From assembly GCA_002841405.1 (NCBI GenBank), contig PGZR01000033.1:1-51670 (forward strand): a stretch of 51,670 nt of DNA, written 5' to 3'. Origin of the DNA: Firmicutes bacterium HGW-Firmicutes-4 (GTDB taxonomy: Bacteria > Bacillota > Clostridia > Eubacteriales > Eubacteriaceae). The position numbers and the translations under genes are program-made. The notes under the pieces were generated by a model, which worked only from the letters and a program-made list of their open reading frames with translations, did not search any database and was not told where the DNA came from. Below, one piece after another: positions 17,653-27,649 of this stretch (the first letter of the stretch is position 1; each line of letters begins with the position of its first letter).

Positions 17653-18483
17653 ATGAAAAGAAAACTATTAGGTCTATCACTGGTTGTTTTACTGTTATCG
17701 GCACTTGTTCTGACAGGCTGTTCCAACGGAGGATCTAAAACATCGGAAGATGCGTTAGCAGATGGTGTTTTAAGCATTGGTGTGGATGACACTTATCTGC
17801 CGATGGAATTTAGAGATGATCAAAATGAATTAGTTGGTTTTGACATTGACTTTGCAAATGCTTTAGCAGAAGAATTAGGGGTAAAAGCTGAATTCCAGAC
17901 AGTTGCCTGGGATGGTATCTTCAATGGCTTAAATGCTAAACAATACGATGCCATTATTTCCAGTACAAGTATTACACCTGAACGTCTTGAAGGTTTCAGC
18001 ATGAGTGATCCTTACGTCGCTAATGGGATTGTTATCGTTTCAAGAAAAGATGCATCTCCAGTTAAAACTTTCAAAGAACTTGAAGGAAAAACACTGGGTG
18101 CTCAAATTGAAACAACAGCAGATATTGCAGCAGAAAAATTAAAGCTGGATGAAGGCGTCAATGTTGAAATTAAAAAATTTGACGGTATGCTGGATGCATT
18201 CGCAGCTCTTCAAGGAAAACAAATCGATAACGTCATTACCGACGTCGGGGTAGCAATGTACTATGTTGCCCAAAATCCTGATCTGTATGTTGTCAGCTCT
18301 GAGGTTTTAACCAATGAACCGATTGGAATAACCTCGCGCTTAGCAGATACAGCCACAACTGAAAAGTTTAATGAAGCTATTAAAACGTTACAGGAAAGCG
18401 GCAAGATGACAGAAATTTCGATGAAATGGTTCGGCGAGGATATGACAAAAGATATTGATACAAATCTGATTGTCATTGAATAG
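17653..18483 (+). CDS. Amino-acid ABC transporter substrate-binding lipoprotein
   Basis: The extracellular receptor of a polar amino-acid importer, 276 residues. A signal peptide ends in the lipobox LTGC (Cys about 23). The mature part has family 3 binding-protein features such as LSIGVDDTYLPMEF, VGFDIDFANALAEELG and TDVGVAMYYV. The ribosome binding site is AAGGAGA. It is the first gene of a binding protein / permease / ATPase set. The substrate cannot be fixed from sequence. Confidence 0.92.
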   Translation: MKRKLLGLSLVVLLLSALVLTGCSNGGSKTSEDALADGVLSIGVDDTYLPMEFRDDQNELVGFDIDFANALAEELGVKAEFQTVAWDGIFNGLNAKQYDAIISSTSITPERLEGFSMSDPYVANGIVIVSRKDASPVKTFKELEGKTLGAQIETTADIAAEKLKLDEGVNVEIKKFDGMLDAFAALQGKQIDNVITDVGVAMYYVAQNPDLYVVSSEVLTNEPIGITSRLADTATTEKFNEAIKTLQESGKMTEISMKWFGEDMTKDIDTNLIVIE

Positions 18484-18514
18484 GTTTGTCAATAATTAAA
18501 TAAATCAATGGAAT

Positions 18515-18545
18515 AGGACTTGGTACAGTTACTGTGACAAGTCCT
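18515..18545 (+). promoter_or_regulatory. Stem-loop in the 321-bp gap between binding protein and permease
   Basis: AGGACTTG..CAAGTCCT encloses ACAGT/ACTGT, giving a long, mostly paired hairpin without a T-run. Such structures after a binding-protein gene often protect its mRNA or reduce downstream transcription, which would fit the higher need for the receptor. The rest of 18484-18804 holds a 10-bp palindrome (CTGTATACAG, 18552-18561) and no convincing gene. Confidence 0.5.
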
Positions 18546-18804
18546 GTTCATCTGTATACAGGGTGACAGATCGTTGGGCTCCTTGATGGCGATAGTCATT
18601 TTATTCCCAAAAGAAGCAAGTCAACCTGTATGTTTTTTAGATGTAGTCTGAGCAAATGTCCGTGAGGGTTGTAGACAAAGTAATTAAGCTGTTAATGTCT
18701 TTTTCAGTGATCATACAAATGTGTTGGAGATGGTTGAAAAAGGTTTTGTCTGCAGTCTGACAGGGGTCAGTGTTCAAATTTTTTATGACGAAGGGAAGAT
18801 CAAC

Positions 18805-19467
18805 GTGTTAAATGAAACCCAATTATGGGCAATTTTCGATGGAACCATTGTAACTTTAGAGATTGCAATTGTAGCAATTATTTTTGGTGCGGTTTTTGGC
18901 GTAGTTGTCGCTCTGGGGCGCCTCTCTAAAAATAAGGCAGCCAATGCGCTATCATGGTTTTACATCTGGTTTTTCAGAGGAACGCCAATGTTGCTCCAAT
19001 TATTTATTATTTATTATGCCATACCGATTATTTATCTGGACGCGACTGGAGCAACATTTACAGTTAATCCAATGATTGCAGCTTTTGTAGCCTTTTCTTT
19101 AAATGCTACAGCATATCTGGCTGAGATTATTCGAGCGGCCATAGAATCTATCGACGGGGGGCAAATGGAAGCGTCAAAAGCTTTGGGAATGAGCTATCGC
19201 CAGGCGATGACAAAGATTATTATTCCCCAAACATACAAAAGACTGGTGGCTCCCTTGGGCAACGAGTTGATTATGCTATTAAAAGATACCTCATTGGTAT
19301 CGACAATCGCGTTGTTTGATTTATTAAGAACCACAAAAACAATGGCAAGTGCAACGGGTTCATGGATTTACTACATTTATGCAGCCGCCATTTATCTATT
19401 CTTAACAACGATTATCCAGGTAGTATTTGATAAGATGGAAAAGAAACTGGGAATTTACGAAAGATAG
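18805..19467 (+). CDS. Amino-acid ABC transporter permease
   Basis: A 220-residue inner-membrane subunit of the HisMQ/GlnP type with about five transmembrane segments. The signature region reads [22 protein letters not shown] (the EAA loop that contacts the ATPase). The open frame extends to 18721, but AAGGGA at 18791-18796 eight bases before GTG 18805, and the family N-terminus starting about 12 residues before GTIVTLE, favour this start. Only one permease is present, so the membrane core is probably a homodimer. Confidence 0.9.
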   Translation: MLNETQLWAIFDGTIVTLEIAIVAIIFGAVFGVVVALGRLSKNKAANALSWFYIWFFRGTPMLLQLFIIYYAIPIIYLDATGATFTVNPMIAAFVAFSLNATAYLAEIIRAAIESIDGGQMEASKALGMSYRQAMTKIIIPQTYKRLVAPLGNELIMLLKDTSLVSTIALFDLLRTTKTMASATGSWIYYIYAAAIYLFLTTIIQVVFDKMEKKLGIYER

Positions 19468-19477
19468 GACAATGAAT

Positions 19478-20236
19478 ATGAGTATGGTAAAATTAGTAAA
19501 CGTACGAAAATCCTTTGGAGATTTGGAAGTGCTCAAGGGTATAAATCTTGAGGTTTTGCAAGGCGAAGTAGTCTGTATAATCGGTGCCAGCGGCTCCGGA
19601 AAAAGTACAATGCTACGTTGCCTGAATCAACTGGAACGGATATCAGACGGAGAAATTTATATTGAAGATGTGCTCTCGGATAAACGAGCTAACAACAAGG
19701 ATCAGATGAAGATAGATCCAGTGACGGTTCAGTCGTTGTGTGCTGACTTAGGCATGGTTTTCCAGAGCTTTAACCTGTTTCCACATCTGACGGTAATTGA
19801 TAATGTGACCATTGCTCCGCTGATTGTAAAAAAAATTGATAGAAAAATAGCTGAAACAAGAGCATTGGATCTACTAAGTATGGTTGGTCTGTCTGAAAAA
19901 AAAGACGAATACCCCTCCCGTTTATCAGGTGGTCAGCAACAGCGGGTGGCCATTGCCAGAGCCTTGGCCATGGATCCCAAAATCATGATGTTTGATGAAC
20001 CGACATCGGCGCTTGATCCCGAACTGGTTGGCGAAGTCCTGGCAACGATGCGACAACTGGCTGAAAAAGGCATGACAATGCTTATTGTCACCCATGAGAT
20101 TGGTTTTGCCCGGGAAGTAGCTGATCGGGTTATCTTTATGGATGGCGGTGTGATCTGTGAAGAAGGAACCCCTGAAGAAGTGCTGCTCAATCCCAAAGAA
20201 GAGCGAACCAAAAGCTTTCTTAATAAAATTTTATAA
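19478..20236 (+). CDS. Amino-acid ABC transporter ATP-binding protein
   Basis: A 252-residue ATPase of the GlnQ/HisP group: Walker [11 protein letters not shown]-loop in [10 protein letters not shown], signature [15 protein letters not shown], Walker [14 protein letters not shown] and the switch His in IVTHEIG. ATGs at 19472, 19478 and 19484 are possible; AGGA at 19466-19469 is best spaced for 19478. It lies directly after the permease and closes the operon. Confidence 0.93.
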   Translation: MSMVKLVNVRKSFGDLEVLKGINLEVLQGEVVCIIGASGSGKSTMLRCLNQLERISDGEIYIEDVLSDKRANNKDQMKIDPVTVQSLCADLGMVFQSFNLFPHLTVIDNVTIAPLIVKKIDRKIAETRALDLLSMVGLSEKKDEYPSRLSGGQQQRVAIARALAMDPKIMMFDEPTSALDPELVGEVLATMRQLAEKGMTMLIVTHEIGFAREVADRVIFMDGGVICEEGTPEEVLLNPKEERTKSFLNKIL

Positions 20237-20244
20237 ATAATCCA

Positions 20245-20275
20245 TAAAAAATTGTCGTATCGGCAATTTTTTTTT
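20245..20275 (+). terminator. Terminator of the ABC transporter operon
   Basis: AAAAAATTGTCG pairs with CGGCAATTTTTT (one G-U), loop TAT, followed by more T. It starts 9 bp after the ATPase stop codon. Confidence 0.85.
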
Positions 20276-20336
20276 ATTTGCTTTACAATACATGTCATGA
20301 TACAATCATCACAAGCAAACTTTTGGAGGGATCAAA

Positions 20337-21188
20337 ATGTTACAGGCAAATTATCATATTCATTCAGATTATTGCGACGGTTCCAATACCCTTGAAGAAA
20401 TGGTGCAAGCCGGGATTGCGGCGGGACTCTCCAGTTTGGGGCTATCAAGCCATTTCCCTCTGCCATTTGCTAATGACTGGACAATGAAAGAAGACAATTT
20501 AGAGAACTATTTAACGGACGTCAAAAAGCTGAAAGAAAAGTACGCATCACAAATTGAACTTTACTGTGGCATGGAAATCGATTATTTTATCGACCGTCAG
20601 GATATCAGCGAGCAGGCCAAGATTGTGATACCGCGGCTGGACTACACCATTATGTCCATACATACCCTGGGAAAAACAAGCGGGGACGATGTTTCCTACA
20701 TTGATGAATCTCAACGGGATTTTGAACGAGGAATCGAAAAATATTATCAGGGTGACGTACAGGCTTTTATTAAGGATTATTACCGGGGTGTTGAGAGCAT
20801 GGTGAGAATCTTTGAGCCGGATATCTTGGGACATATTGATTTAATTAAAAAATACAATCAGGGCAACTACTTTTTTAATGAAAATGATAACTGGTATCAG
20901 GAAACAGTGCGAGCCTGCCTGAATGGAATCGCTAAAACAACGACGCACCTGGAAATAAACACTGGCACGAATCTGCGGATTCCTGGAGTGGGACGTTATC
21001 CCTCTGATTGGATGATACCAGAAATGAAAAAGAAAAATATTCCCATCACAATTGGTGGCGACAGCCATTCAGTTGGGGGTATTGTCTACGAATATAACCA
21101 GGCAGAAGCATATTTAGAAAAATGCGGCTATCATGAATATTGGATGCTAAAAAAAGGCCGATGGGAAGCACAGCCTTTGGGAGTGTAA
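20337..21188 (+). CDS. hisK: Histidinol-phosphatase, PHP family
   Basis: A metal-dependent phosphatase of the HisK type, hydrolysing histidinol phosphate in histidine synthesis. 283 residues. The PHP metal-binding motifs are the N-terminal NYHIHSDYCDG, LSSHFPL, the CGMEIDYF segment, SIHTLG, and a C-terminal GGDSHSVGG. A good GGAGGG precedes the ATG. It is not within a his operon here, so the exact substrate rests on family similarity. comEA follows after 1 bp. Confidence 0.85.
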   Translation: MLQANYHIHSDYCDGSNTLEEMVQAGIAAGLSSLGLSSHFPLPFANDWTMKEDNLENYLTDVKKLKEKYASQIELYCGMEIDYFIDRQDISEQAKIVIPRLDYTIMSIHTLGKTSGDDVSYIDESQRDFERGIEKYYQGDVQAFIKDYYRGVESMVRIFEPDILGHIDLIKKYNQGNYFFNENDNWYQETVRACLNGIAKTTTHLEINTGTNLRIPGVGRYPSDWMIPEMKKKNIPITIGGDSHSVGGIVYEYNQAEAYLEKCGYHEYWMLKKGRWEAQPLGV

Positions 21189-21189
21189 C

Positions 21190-21765
21190 ATGGATAAGCT
21201 CGATCGCAATAAAATCCTATACATTCTCATCGTGCTTGTTTTTTTGGGCGTTTTTTGGGGCTGGTATCATTTTAAAGCGAGTAGTAATGCGACAATTCGG
21301 GTTTCTGATTCTGCATCGATAAATCAAGAGGGTGATGAAGAAAGCCAGGCAGGTCAAATTAAAATGATGGTACATATCACCGGTGCTGTCAATAATCCTG
21401 GGGTCGTATCTTTGAATCAGGACGCCCGGCTGATTGAAGCCATCGAAATGGTAGGAGGTTTGACTGAAGCCGCTGATGTCGAGTCCCTGAATCTGGCCAG
21501 AAAATTACACGATGAAGAGAGAATTCATGTTCCCGTCACTGGTGAAGTTCCTAAAACCGCAGACAGTGAAAATTCTAAAATAAATATCAATACCGCTAGT
21601 TTGGAAGAACTGAAAAGTCTGCCAGGTATTGGAGATGTGATTGCTCAGGGAATCATTGATTACCGGGAAAAGAATGGTGAATTCAAGGAATTGGAAGAAT
21701 TGAAGAATGTTACGCGGATAGGTGATAAAATATACGAAGGGATATCTGGATCAATTAGTATATGA
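21190..21765 (+). CDS. comEA: ComEA-type competence DNA-binding protein
   Basis: A 191-residue membrane-anchored receptor for double-stranded DNA in natural transformation. One N-terminal transmembrane segment (about 8-27), an SLBB domain (about 58-112, VHITGAVNNPGVV), and a C-terminal pair of helix-hairpin-helix motifs (INTASLEELKSLPGIGDVIA and GEFKELEELKNVTRIG). The start lies 1 bp after hisK, whose end supplies the ribosome binding site. comEC is not nearby. Confidence 0.88.
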   Translation: MDKLDRNKILYILIVLVFLGVFWGWYHFKASSNATIRVSDSASINQEGDEESQAGQIKMMVHITGAVNNPGVVSLNQDARLIEAIEMVGGLTEAADVESLNLARKLHDEERIHVPVTGEVPKTADSENSKININTASLEELKSLPGIGDVIAQGIIDYREKNGEFKELEELKNVTRIGDKIYEGISGSISI

Positions 21766-21830
21766 AAAAGGTTACATACAAACATAATGATAAAAAATTA
21801 TCAGTAGTGTTTAAAAAAATATTTTTACTG

Positions 21831-21858
21831 TTTACAATACAATGATATGTGTTATACT
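21831..21858 (+). promoter_or_regulatory. Promoter of the ccpN-like / PSRP / ppdK operon
   Basis: TTTACA (21831-21836), a 16-bp spacer and TATACT (21853-21858) lie 29 bp before the ccpN-like start. Autoregulation by the CcpN-like protein is possible, but I see no defined operator. Confidence 0.6.
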
Positions 21859-21887
21859 TAAAAAAGAAACAGTCAAAGAGGTTGAAG

Positions 21888-22526
21888 ATGGAGTTATCAA
21901 ACAGACAAAAAGAAATAATTGAAATTGTAAAAGAAAAGCAACCCGTGAAAAGTAACGAAATTTCAGAACTGCTCAACATAAATCGGGCAACGATTCGTCC
22001 GGATCTTAAAATACTGACGATGATGGGTATTTTGGAAGCAAAACGAAAAGTTGGATATTATTATACAGGGCGGTCATTGCTGAATATTTTAGGAAGTTAT
22101 ATCAAAACCATCAATGTTATGGACATTCAAACGGAACCGACAGTTGTCGAGGAAACATCATCGATTTATGATGGCATTATTACCATGTTTACAAAAAATG
22201 CTGGAACCTTGTACGTTGTGGACGGGAAATATCTTTCTGGGATTGTGTCCCGAAAGGATTTCATTAAAGCCATGATTGGCAGGAAAGAGGTAGAATCGCT
22301 ACCAATTCCGATGATTATGACCCGGATGCCTAATATTATTTATCTGGAACCAACTGAATCCGTTTATGATGCTGCCTATAAAACGATGTTTTATGAGGTC
22401 GAATCGCTACCTGTTGTGAGAAAGGAAATTGATGAAAAGGGAGTTCAGCGATTAGTCCTGATTGGCAAGGTATCTCGAACAAATATTACCCGCTATGTGG
22501 TGAACATGGGAAAAAATGTTGAATAA
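21888..22526 (+). CDS. ccpN: CcpN-like HTH-CBS transcriptional regulator
   Basis: A 212-residue regulator: an N-terminal helix-turn-helix (about 1-55, with VKSNEISELLNINRATIRPDL) and two CBS domains (about 75-205) that bind adenine nucleotides. B. subtilis CcpN represses gluconeogenic genes and is encoded next to yqfL, the PSRP homologue. The same pairing occurs here with ppdK added, which supports a role in controlling the pyruvate-PEP step. An upstream in-frame ATG (21849) lies inside the promoter; AGAGG before 21888 sets the start. Confidence 0.85.
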   Translation: MELSNRQKEIIEIVKEKQPVKSNEISELLNINRATIRPDLKILTMMGILEAKRKVGYYYTGRSLLNILGSYIKTINVMDIQTEPTVVEETSSIYDGIITMFTKNAGTLYVVDGKYLSGIVSRKDFIKAMIGRKEVESLPIPMIMTRMPNIIYLEPTESVYDAAYKTMFYEVESLPVVRKEIDEKGVQRLVLIGKVSRTNITRYVVNMGKNVE

Positions 22527-22538
22527 CGAGGTTGAAAC

Positions 22539-23342
22539 TTGAAGAGCATTGTAATTTTTGTCGTCTCGGATACGCCCACCGAAATTGGGGAACTACTGGT
22601 AAAAGCTGGAACAAGCGTATTTGAAAACTCCATTCGTGAAGTTCGGTTTCATCCCTTTGTGGATGATAAACTGAGTATTGACTACCTGTTGGATTTGGCA
22701 AAGCAGGAAAACGGATTAGTCGTTTATCGTTTTGCATCAATCGAATTAAAGCATCATATGGAAACAGAATCTAAAAATAAGGGTGTTCCTATTTACGATG
22801 TGATGGGGTCACTGATGGAAACGCTGAGAAGCATAACGGGAGAAGAACCGGTCAGAAATCTGAAATCAAGTCGGGAACTAGATGCCCATTACATAAAAAA
22901 AATCGAAGCTATCGAATTTGCTGTAAAGTATGATGATGGTAAAAACACATCCGACCTCGACGAGGCGGATATTATTCTGATTGGAGTATCAAGAACATCA
23001 AAAACACCTATCAGCATCTATCTGGCCAACAATAATTATAAAGTGGCCAATATTCCGTTAATGCCTGAGGTTGAACCACCAAAGGAATTATTTGAAATTT
23101 CAAACCAAAAAATATTTGGGCTGATTCTGGATCCGAATCATTTGGTCAATATCCGCTCAGAAAGAATCAGGGCCATGGGACTCACCGGAACATCAAGCTA
23201 TGGAAGTTACGAAAGAGTAATGTTGGAGTTAGAAAAAGCACAACAGCTTTTCGATAAACTAGGGTGTACTGTCATTGACGTCACATCAAAAGCAATTGAA
23301 GAAATTGCAGCGATAATACTTGCAAATATAATGAGGAGGTAG
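22539..23342 (+). CDS. ppsR: Pyruvate, phosphate dikinase regulatory protein (PSRP, DUF299)
   Basis: A bifunctional serine/threonine kinase and pyrophosphorylase that inactivates and reactivates PPDK by ADP-dependent phosphorylation of a Thr next to the catalytic His. 267 residues, with the P-loop GVSRTSKTP at about 149-157. TTG start after GAGG, 12 bp behind the regulator gene. The target enzyme gene follows immediately. Confidence 0.93.
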   Translation: MKSIVIFVVSDTPTEIGELLVKAGTSVFENSIREVRFHPFVDDKLSIDYLLDLAKQENGLVVYRFASIELKHHMETESKNKGVPIYDVMGSLMETLRSITGEEPVRNLKSSRELDAHYIKKIEAIEFAVKYDDGKNTSDLDEADIILIGVSRTSKTPISIYLANNNYKVANIPLMPEVEPPKELFEISNQKIFGLILDPNHLVNIRSERIRAMGLTGTSSYGSYERVMLELEKAQQLFDKLGCTVIDVTSKAIEEIAAIILANIMRR

Positions 23343-23347
23343 AGGAA

Positions 23348-25947
23348 ATGTCAAAAAAATAGGGGGTAAGGGTGCTGGTCTGGCAGAGATGACAAACATC
23401 GGTTTACCAGTTCCGGGGGGCTTTACCGTTACCACAGAGGCATGTACTGAATATTATAACCAGGATAAAAAACTCTCCGATGAAATCATCGGTCAAATTA
23501 ATGAGCATTTGATAATGTTAGAAAAAGAAAGTGGTAAGCAATTTGGGAATGTTGATAATCCGCTGTTGGTATCGGTTCGTTCTGGGGCTAAATTCTCCAT
23601 GCCCGGTATGATGGATACCATCCTGAACTTGGGTTTAAATGATGAAACGGTTGCTGGGATTGCGAAATCAACTAATAACGAACGATTTGCCTTCGATAGC
23701 TACCGACGTTTTATTCAAATGTTTGGTGATGTGGTTCAGGAAATTGGTAAGGCCAAATTTGATCATGTCTTAGAAACAGCTAAGGAAAAAAATGGTTATA
23801 AAGACGATACTGAACTGACATCTGACGATTTAAAAGAAATCGTTGCTGCTTACAAAAAAATTGTCAAAGACGAAACGGGAAAAGACTTCCCAATGGATCC
23901 TAAAGATCAACTATTAATGGCAATTGAAGCGGTATTCAGATCATGGAACAATAACCGCGCCATTAGCTACCGAAACATGAATGATATCCCCCACGATATT
24001 GGCACCGCGGTCAATGTTCAATCGATGGTCTATGGAAATATGGGTGATGACTGTGGTACGGGTGTAGCCTTTACCCGAAATCCCGCCACCGGTCAAAAAA
24101 AGCTTTTTGGTGAGTTTTTAATCAATGCTCAGGGAGAAGACGTTGTCGCAGGCATTCGTACACCACGCGATATTGAAGATTTAAAAGAGATTATGCCAGC
24201 AGTATACAAGCAATTCCATGAAACCGCAGATTTGCTCGAAAACCATTATAAAGATATGCAGGATATTGAGTTTACTATTGAAAAAAGCAAGCTTTATATG
24301 CTCCAGACTAGAACCGGTAAAAGAACAGCCGCTGCCGCTCTTTGTGCCGCTGTTGAAATGGTTGAAGAAGGACTAATTACCAAAGAAGAAGCGATTTTGA
24401 GATTAGATCCAATATCACTGGATCAACTGCTTCATCCAACTTTTGAAGCTGCCGCGTTAAAAGCAGCAGAACTTCTAGCTACCGGTCTTCCGGCTTCACC
24501 AGGAGCCGCCACTGGTAAAATTTATTTTACCGCCGAAGCGGTTTGTACTGCTGTGGCTAATGGCGAAGAAACGCTGCTCGTCAGAAAAGAAACATCCCCA
24601 GAAGATATTGAAGGCATGTATGCCGCTAATGGGATTTTAACAGCTCGAGGCGGGATGACCTCCCATGCGGCGGTTGTCGCCCGGGGGATGGGAAAATGTT
24701 GTGTGGCAGGATGCGAATCCATCAAGGTGGATGAGTCAGCTAAACAATTTACGGTGGGAAACCAGGTTTTTAAAGAAGGTGATTACATCTCCTTAAACGG
24801 AAGCACCGGCAGTGTCTATAAGGGCGGAATTAAAACGGTAACCCCAGAATTATCTGGTCATTTTGGCGAGATCATGGCCTGGGCAGATGAATTCAGAACC
24901 ATGAAAGTTCGTACTAATGCGGACACACCTAAAGATGCGGCGGTTGCCGTACGCTTCGGTGCGGAAGGCATCGGTCTTTGCCGAACTGAGCACATGTTCT
25001 TTGATGAACAACGACTACCCAGCGTCCGCCGGATGATTCTATCCGAATCAAAAGAGCAGCGAAAAAAAGCCCTGGCTGAAATTTTACCGATGCAAAAAGA
25101 AGATTTTATTGGCATCTACAAAGCAATGGAAGAACATCCGGTAACCGTTCGTTTACTTGATCCGCCACTCCATGAATTCCTGCCGAAAGAAACCAAAGAT
25201 ATTGAAGCACTAGCTTTGGATATGGGCTTTGCCGTGGATGATATGATTACTATCATTCAGGGATTGGAAGAATTCAATCCGATGCTGGGCCATCGTGGCT
25301 GTCGTCTGGCGATCACCTATCCTGAAATTGCTGAAATGCAGACCCGGGCCATTATTGAAGCAGCTATTGAAGTTAAGGAAAAAGATGGTTTCAATGTGAT
25401 TCCAGAAATCATGATTCCGTTGATTGGTATTAATGAAGAACTAACTTATCTGGATAAGGTCGTTCGAGAAACAGCCGAACTTGTCAAGGCTGAGAAAAAA
25501 TCTGATATTGAATACTTGGTGGGTACGATGATGGAAATTCCTCGGGCTACCCTGATCGCTGATCAGATTGCTGAAACAGCCGAATTCTTCTCGTTTGGGA
25601 CTAATGACCTGACCCAAATGACATATGGTTTCTCAAGGGATGATGCCGGTAAATTTATTACTGATTACAAAGATAAAGGTATACTGCCAAACGACCCATT
25701 CCAGAGCATTGATGTGGAAGGTGTTGGTAAACTGGTTGAAATGGGCGTAACTCTGGGTCGTAAAACCAAGCCTGATCTTAAAATTGGGGTTTGTGGTGAA
25801 CACGGAGGCGATCCCAAATCGATATTCTTCTTCCATGGTGTTGGCTTAAGCTATGTTTCCTGCTCGCCATTCCGGGTGCCAATCGCCCGTCTGGCCGCCG
25901 CCCAGGCTGCCCTAAGTAATAATAAAACTACATTTACAGACAAATAA
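23348..25947 (+). CDS. ppdK: Pyruvate, phosphate dikinase with disrupted N-terminus
   Basis: It interconverts pyruvate, ATP and phosphate with PEP, AMP and diphosphate. The open frame from 23389 gives 852 residues: nucleotide-binding domain, phosphohistidine motif GGMTSHAAVVARG and PEP/pyruvate barrel (GLCRTEHMFF, GVCGEHGGDP). The expected start (ATG 23348 after AGGAGG) reads only MSKK and TAG. The family motif GGKGAGLAEM follows in the -1 frame, directly after an A7 run (23353-23359). About 14 residues of the usual N-terminus are also missing. Decay, slippage or sequence error are all possible. Starting at 23389 would lose the conserved N-terminal Lys of GGKG. Confidence 0.88.
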
Positions 25948-25952
25948 CTTTA

Positions 25953-25978
25953 AGAAACCCTTCGGGGTTTCTTTTTTT
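25953..25978 (+). terminator. Terminator of the ppdK operon
   Basis: AGAAACCC and GGGTTTCT form a perfect 8-bp stem with a stable TTCG tetraloop, followed by TTTTTT. It lies 5 bp after the ppdK stop. Confidence 0.92.
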
Positions 25979-26045
25979 AAAAAAAAGTTCTATAATAAAG
26001 AGAAGTCAAGGATTAAATCATAAATAATAGAAATAGAGGAATATA

Positions 26046-27035
26046 ATGAAAATTTTAGTATGTGGTGGTGCGGGGTATATTGGATCACATGTGGTGAGTG
26101 CGCTGGTGGAGCAGGGTTATGAGGTGGTGGTAGTAGATAATTTTTCAACCGGACACCCGGGAGCAGTTCCTAAAGTGGCGGTTATTGAAGAAGGTGATAT
26201 CAGAGATCAGGCTTTTCTAAATCAGGTCTTTATGGCCCATCAGATTGACTGTGTCATGCATTTTTGTGCCAATTCCCAGGTTGGTGAGTCGATGGAGCAA
26301 CCAATCAAGTATTATCAAAATAATGTCTATGGCAGCCTTTGTCTGCTGGAAACGATGGTGGAACATGGGGTTAAGCGTTTTGTCTTCTCATCTACCGCAG
26401 CAGTATATGGGGAACCGGCGGAAAGTCCCATTACTGAAGTCAGTACCCAAAAACCCACCAATACCTATGGTGAGACAAAACTGGCAGTCGAAAAAATGTT
26501 ACCATGGCTGGATCTGGCATATGGATTAAAATCCATGATTTTTCGCTATTTCAATGCGGCAGGAGCGCATCCCAGCGGAAAAATCGGAGAAGATCACAAT
26601 CCCGAAACCCATTTAATTCCGCTGATTATAAAAACAGCTCTGGGACAGCGGGATAAAATCAGTGTTTTCGGCGAGGATTATCCCACTCCAGACGGCAGCT
26701 GTATCCGGGATTATATCCACGTCATGGATATTGCTTCTGCCCACATTTTGGGGATGGAAAAACTGCTGGCCGGGAGCGAAAGCCAGGTTTATAATTTGGG
26801 AGATGGCAAAGGTTTTTCAGTAAAAGAAGTCATCACCAAAACAAAAATGCTGACCGAAAGAGCGTTTACCGTGGAAGTCTCCGCCCGAAGAGCTGGAGAC
26901 CCGGCCGAACTGATTGCTTCATCTCAAAAAGCCCAGCAGGAATTGGGCTGGACTCCGGTCTATTCAGATTTAGACGACATCATAAAAACAGCCTGGAAAT
27001 GGCATCAAGACCACCCCCAGGGCTACGGTGAATAG
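26046..27035 (+). CDS. galE: UDP-glucose 4-epimerase
   Basis: Interconverts UDP-glucose and UDP-galactose, supplying precursors for glycans. The 329-residue SDR-fold protein has GGAGYIGSH for NAD, the catalytic SSTAAVYG serine region and YGETKLAVE (YxxxK). It is monocistronic, with TATAAT at 25991-25996. It might feed the exopolysaccharide locus about 4 kb downstream, but that link is only proximity. Confidence 0.94.
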   Translation: MKILVCGGAGYIGSHVVSALVEQGYEVVVVDNFSTGHPGAVPKVAVIEEGDIRDQAFLNQVFMAHQIDCVMHFCANSQVGESMEQPIKYYQNNVYGSLCLLETMVEHGVKRFVFSSTAAVYGEPAESPITEVSTQKPTNTYGETKLAVEKMLPWLDLAYGLKSMIFRYFNAAGAHPSGKIGEDHNPETHLIPLIIKTALGQRDKISVFGEDYPTPDGSCIRDYIHVMDIASAHILGMEKLLAGSESQVYNLGDGKGFSVKEVITKTKMLTERAFTVEVSARRAGDPAELIASSQKAQQELGWTPVYSDLDDIIKTAWKWHQDHPQGYGE

Positions 27036-27058
27036 AATTTTTAAAATCCGGAATCGCT

Positions 27059-27086
27059 ACAGATTAACAATTAAACACTACGTTTG
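27059..27086. repeat. Probable degenerate end of the CAATTG/GGTAC repeat family
   Basis: ACAGATTAACAATT (27059-27072) matches 14 of 14 bases of the right arm of the element at 2817-2999, and a looser match (TACG..TTTGG) follows. It lies between the convergent galE and arsR genes, a site where such elements can persist. Confidence 0.4.
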
Positions 27087-27120
27087 GCGTCTGAAGCAAT
27101 CAGATTAAAAATTTAATAAG

Positions 27121-27417
27121 TTAGAATTCCAGGGTACTGAAATACTCGGCTGCCGTTAGATCCATAGCAGCGAGGAGCTTTTCAATGCCCTTTAATTTTA
27201 CCGAATAGTGCATTTCCACGCCGATTTTACGATTTTCAAGAATGCCGGCTTCCCGAAGTATTTTCAGGTGCTGGGAAAGGTTGGCCTGGCTGTAGTCAAA
27301 TAACTGATTCAGAACGCATACACACTGGGGCTCAATCAAAAGAAATTTTACGATTTGTAAGCGAACCGGATGTCCCAACGCTTTGAAGATTTTTACTGAA
27401 ACATCATCAGCATTCAT
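27121..27417 (-). CDS. ArsR/SmtB-family transcriptional regulator
   Basis: A 98-residue winged-helix repressor. PQCVCVLNQLFDYSQANLSQ spans the putative effector region and recognition helix; the Cys-x-Cys pair resembles the ArsR thiol site and could sense metalloids or sulfur species. The upstream open frame is a shadow of the rhodanese coding region; AGAGG at 27423-27427 sets the start at 27417. It lies 16 bp after the rhodanese stop, so it is probably expressed with, and may control, the CoA-disulfide reductase gene. Confidence 0.88.
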   Translation of the reverse strand: MNADDVSVKIFKALGHPVRLQIVKFLLIEPQCVCVLNQLFDYSQANLSQHLKILREAGILENRKIGVEMHYSVKLKGIEKLLAAMDLTAAEYFSTLEF

Positions 27418-27433
27418 AATTGCCTCTTTTCTG

Positions 27434-27649
27434 TTAGTTGTGGTTAAGTAAGATGTTCTGGGTTGCATTGCCGGTGACGCCCTTATTGCAATAGGTAACC
27501 ACTGGCTGAGTCTGATCCAGCTGCGCCAGTTTACTGCGCAGATCTTGATGGGGAATATTTTGCGCCTGCAGTAGATGACCGGCAGCATATTGCTCAGTTA
27601 TCCGGGTATCAATGATTTGATAGGGCTCCCCACTATTCAGTTTTTTTTT
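27434..27649 (-). pseudogene. Rhodanese domain, frame-shifted C-terminal part of the CoA-disulfide reductase
   Basis: Directly after the poly-A run (27641-27649, minus strand A9) the -1 frame continues for about 70 codons: LNSGEPYQIIDTR, EQYAAGHLLQAQNIPH and the active-site loop VVTYCNKGVTGNAT, then TAA at 27434-27436. It is a near-complete rhodanese domain with its catalytic Cys. It has no start codon or ribosome binding site, so it is expressed only if ribosomes or RNA polymerase slip at the A-run. Confidence 0.75.
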
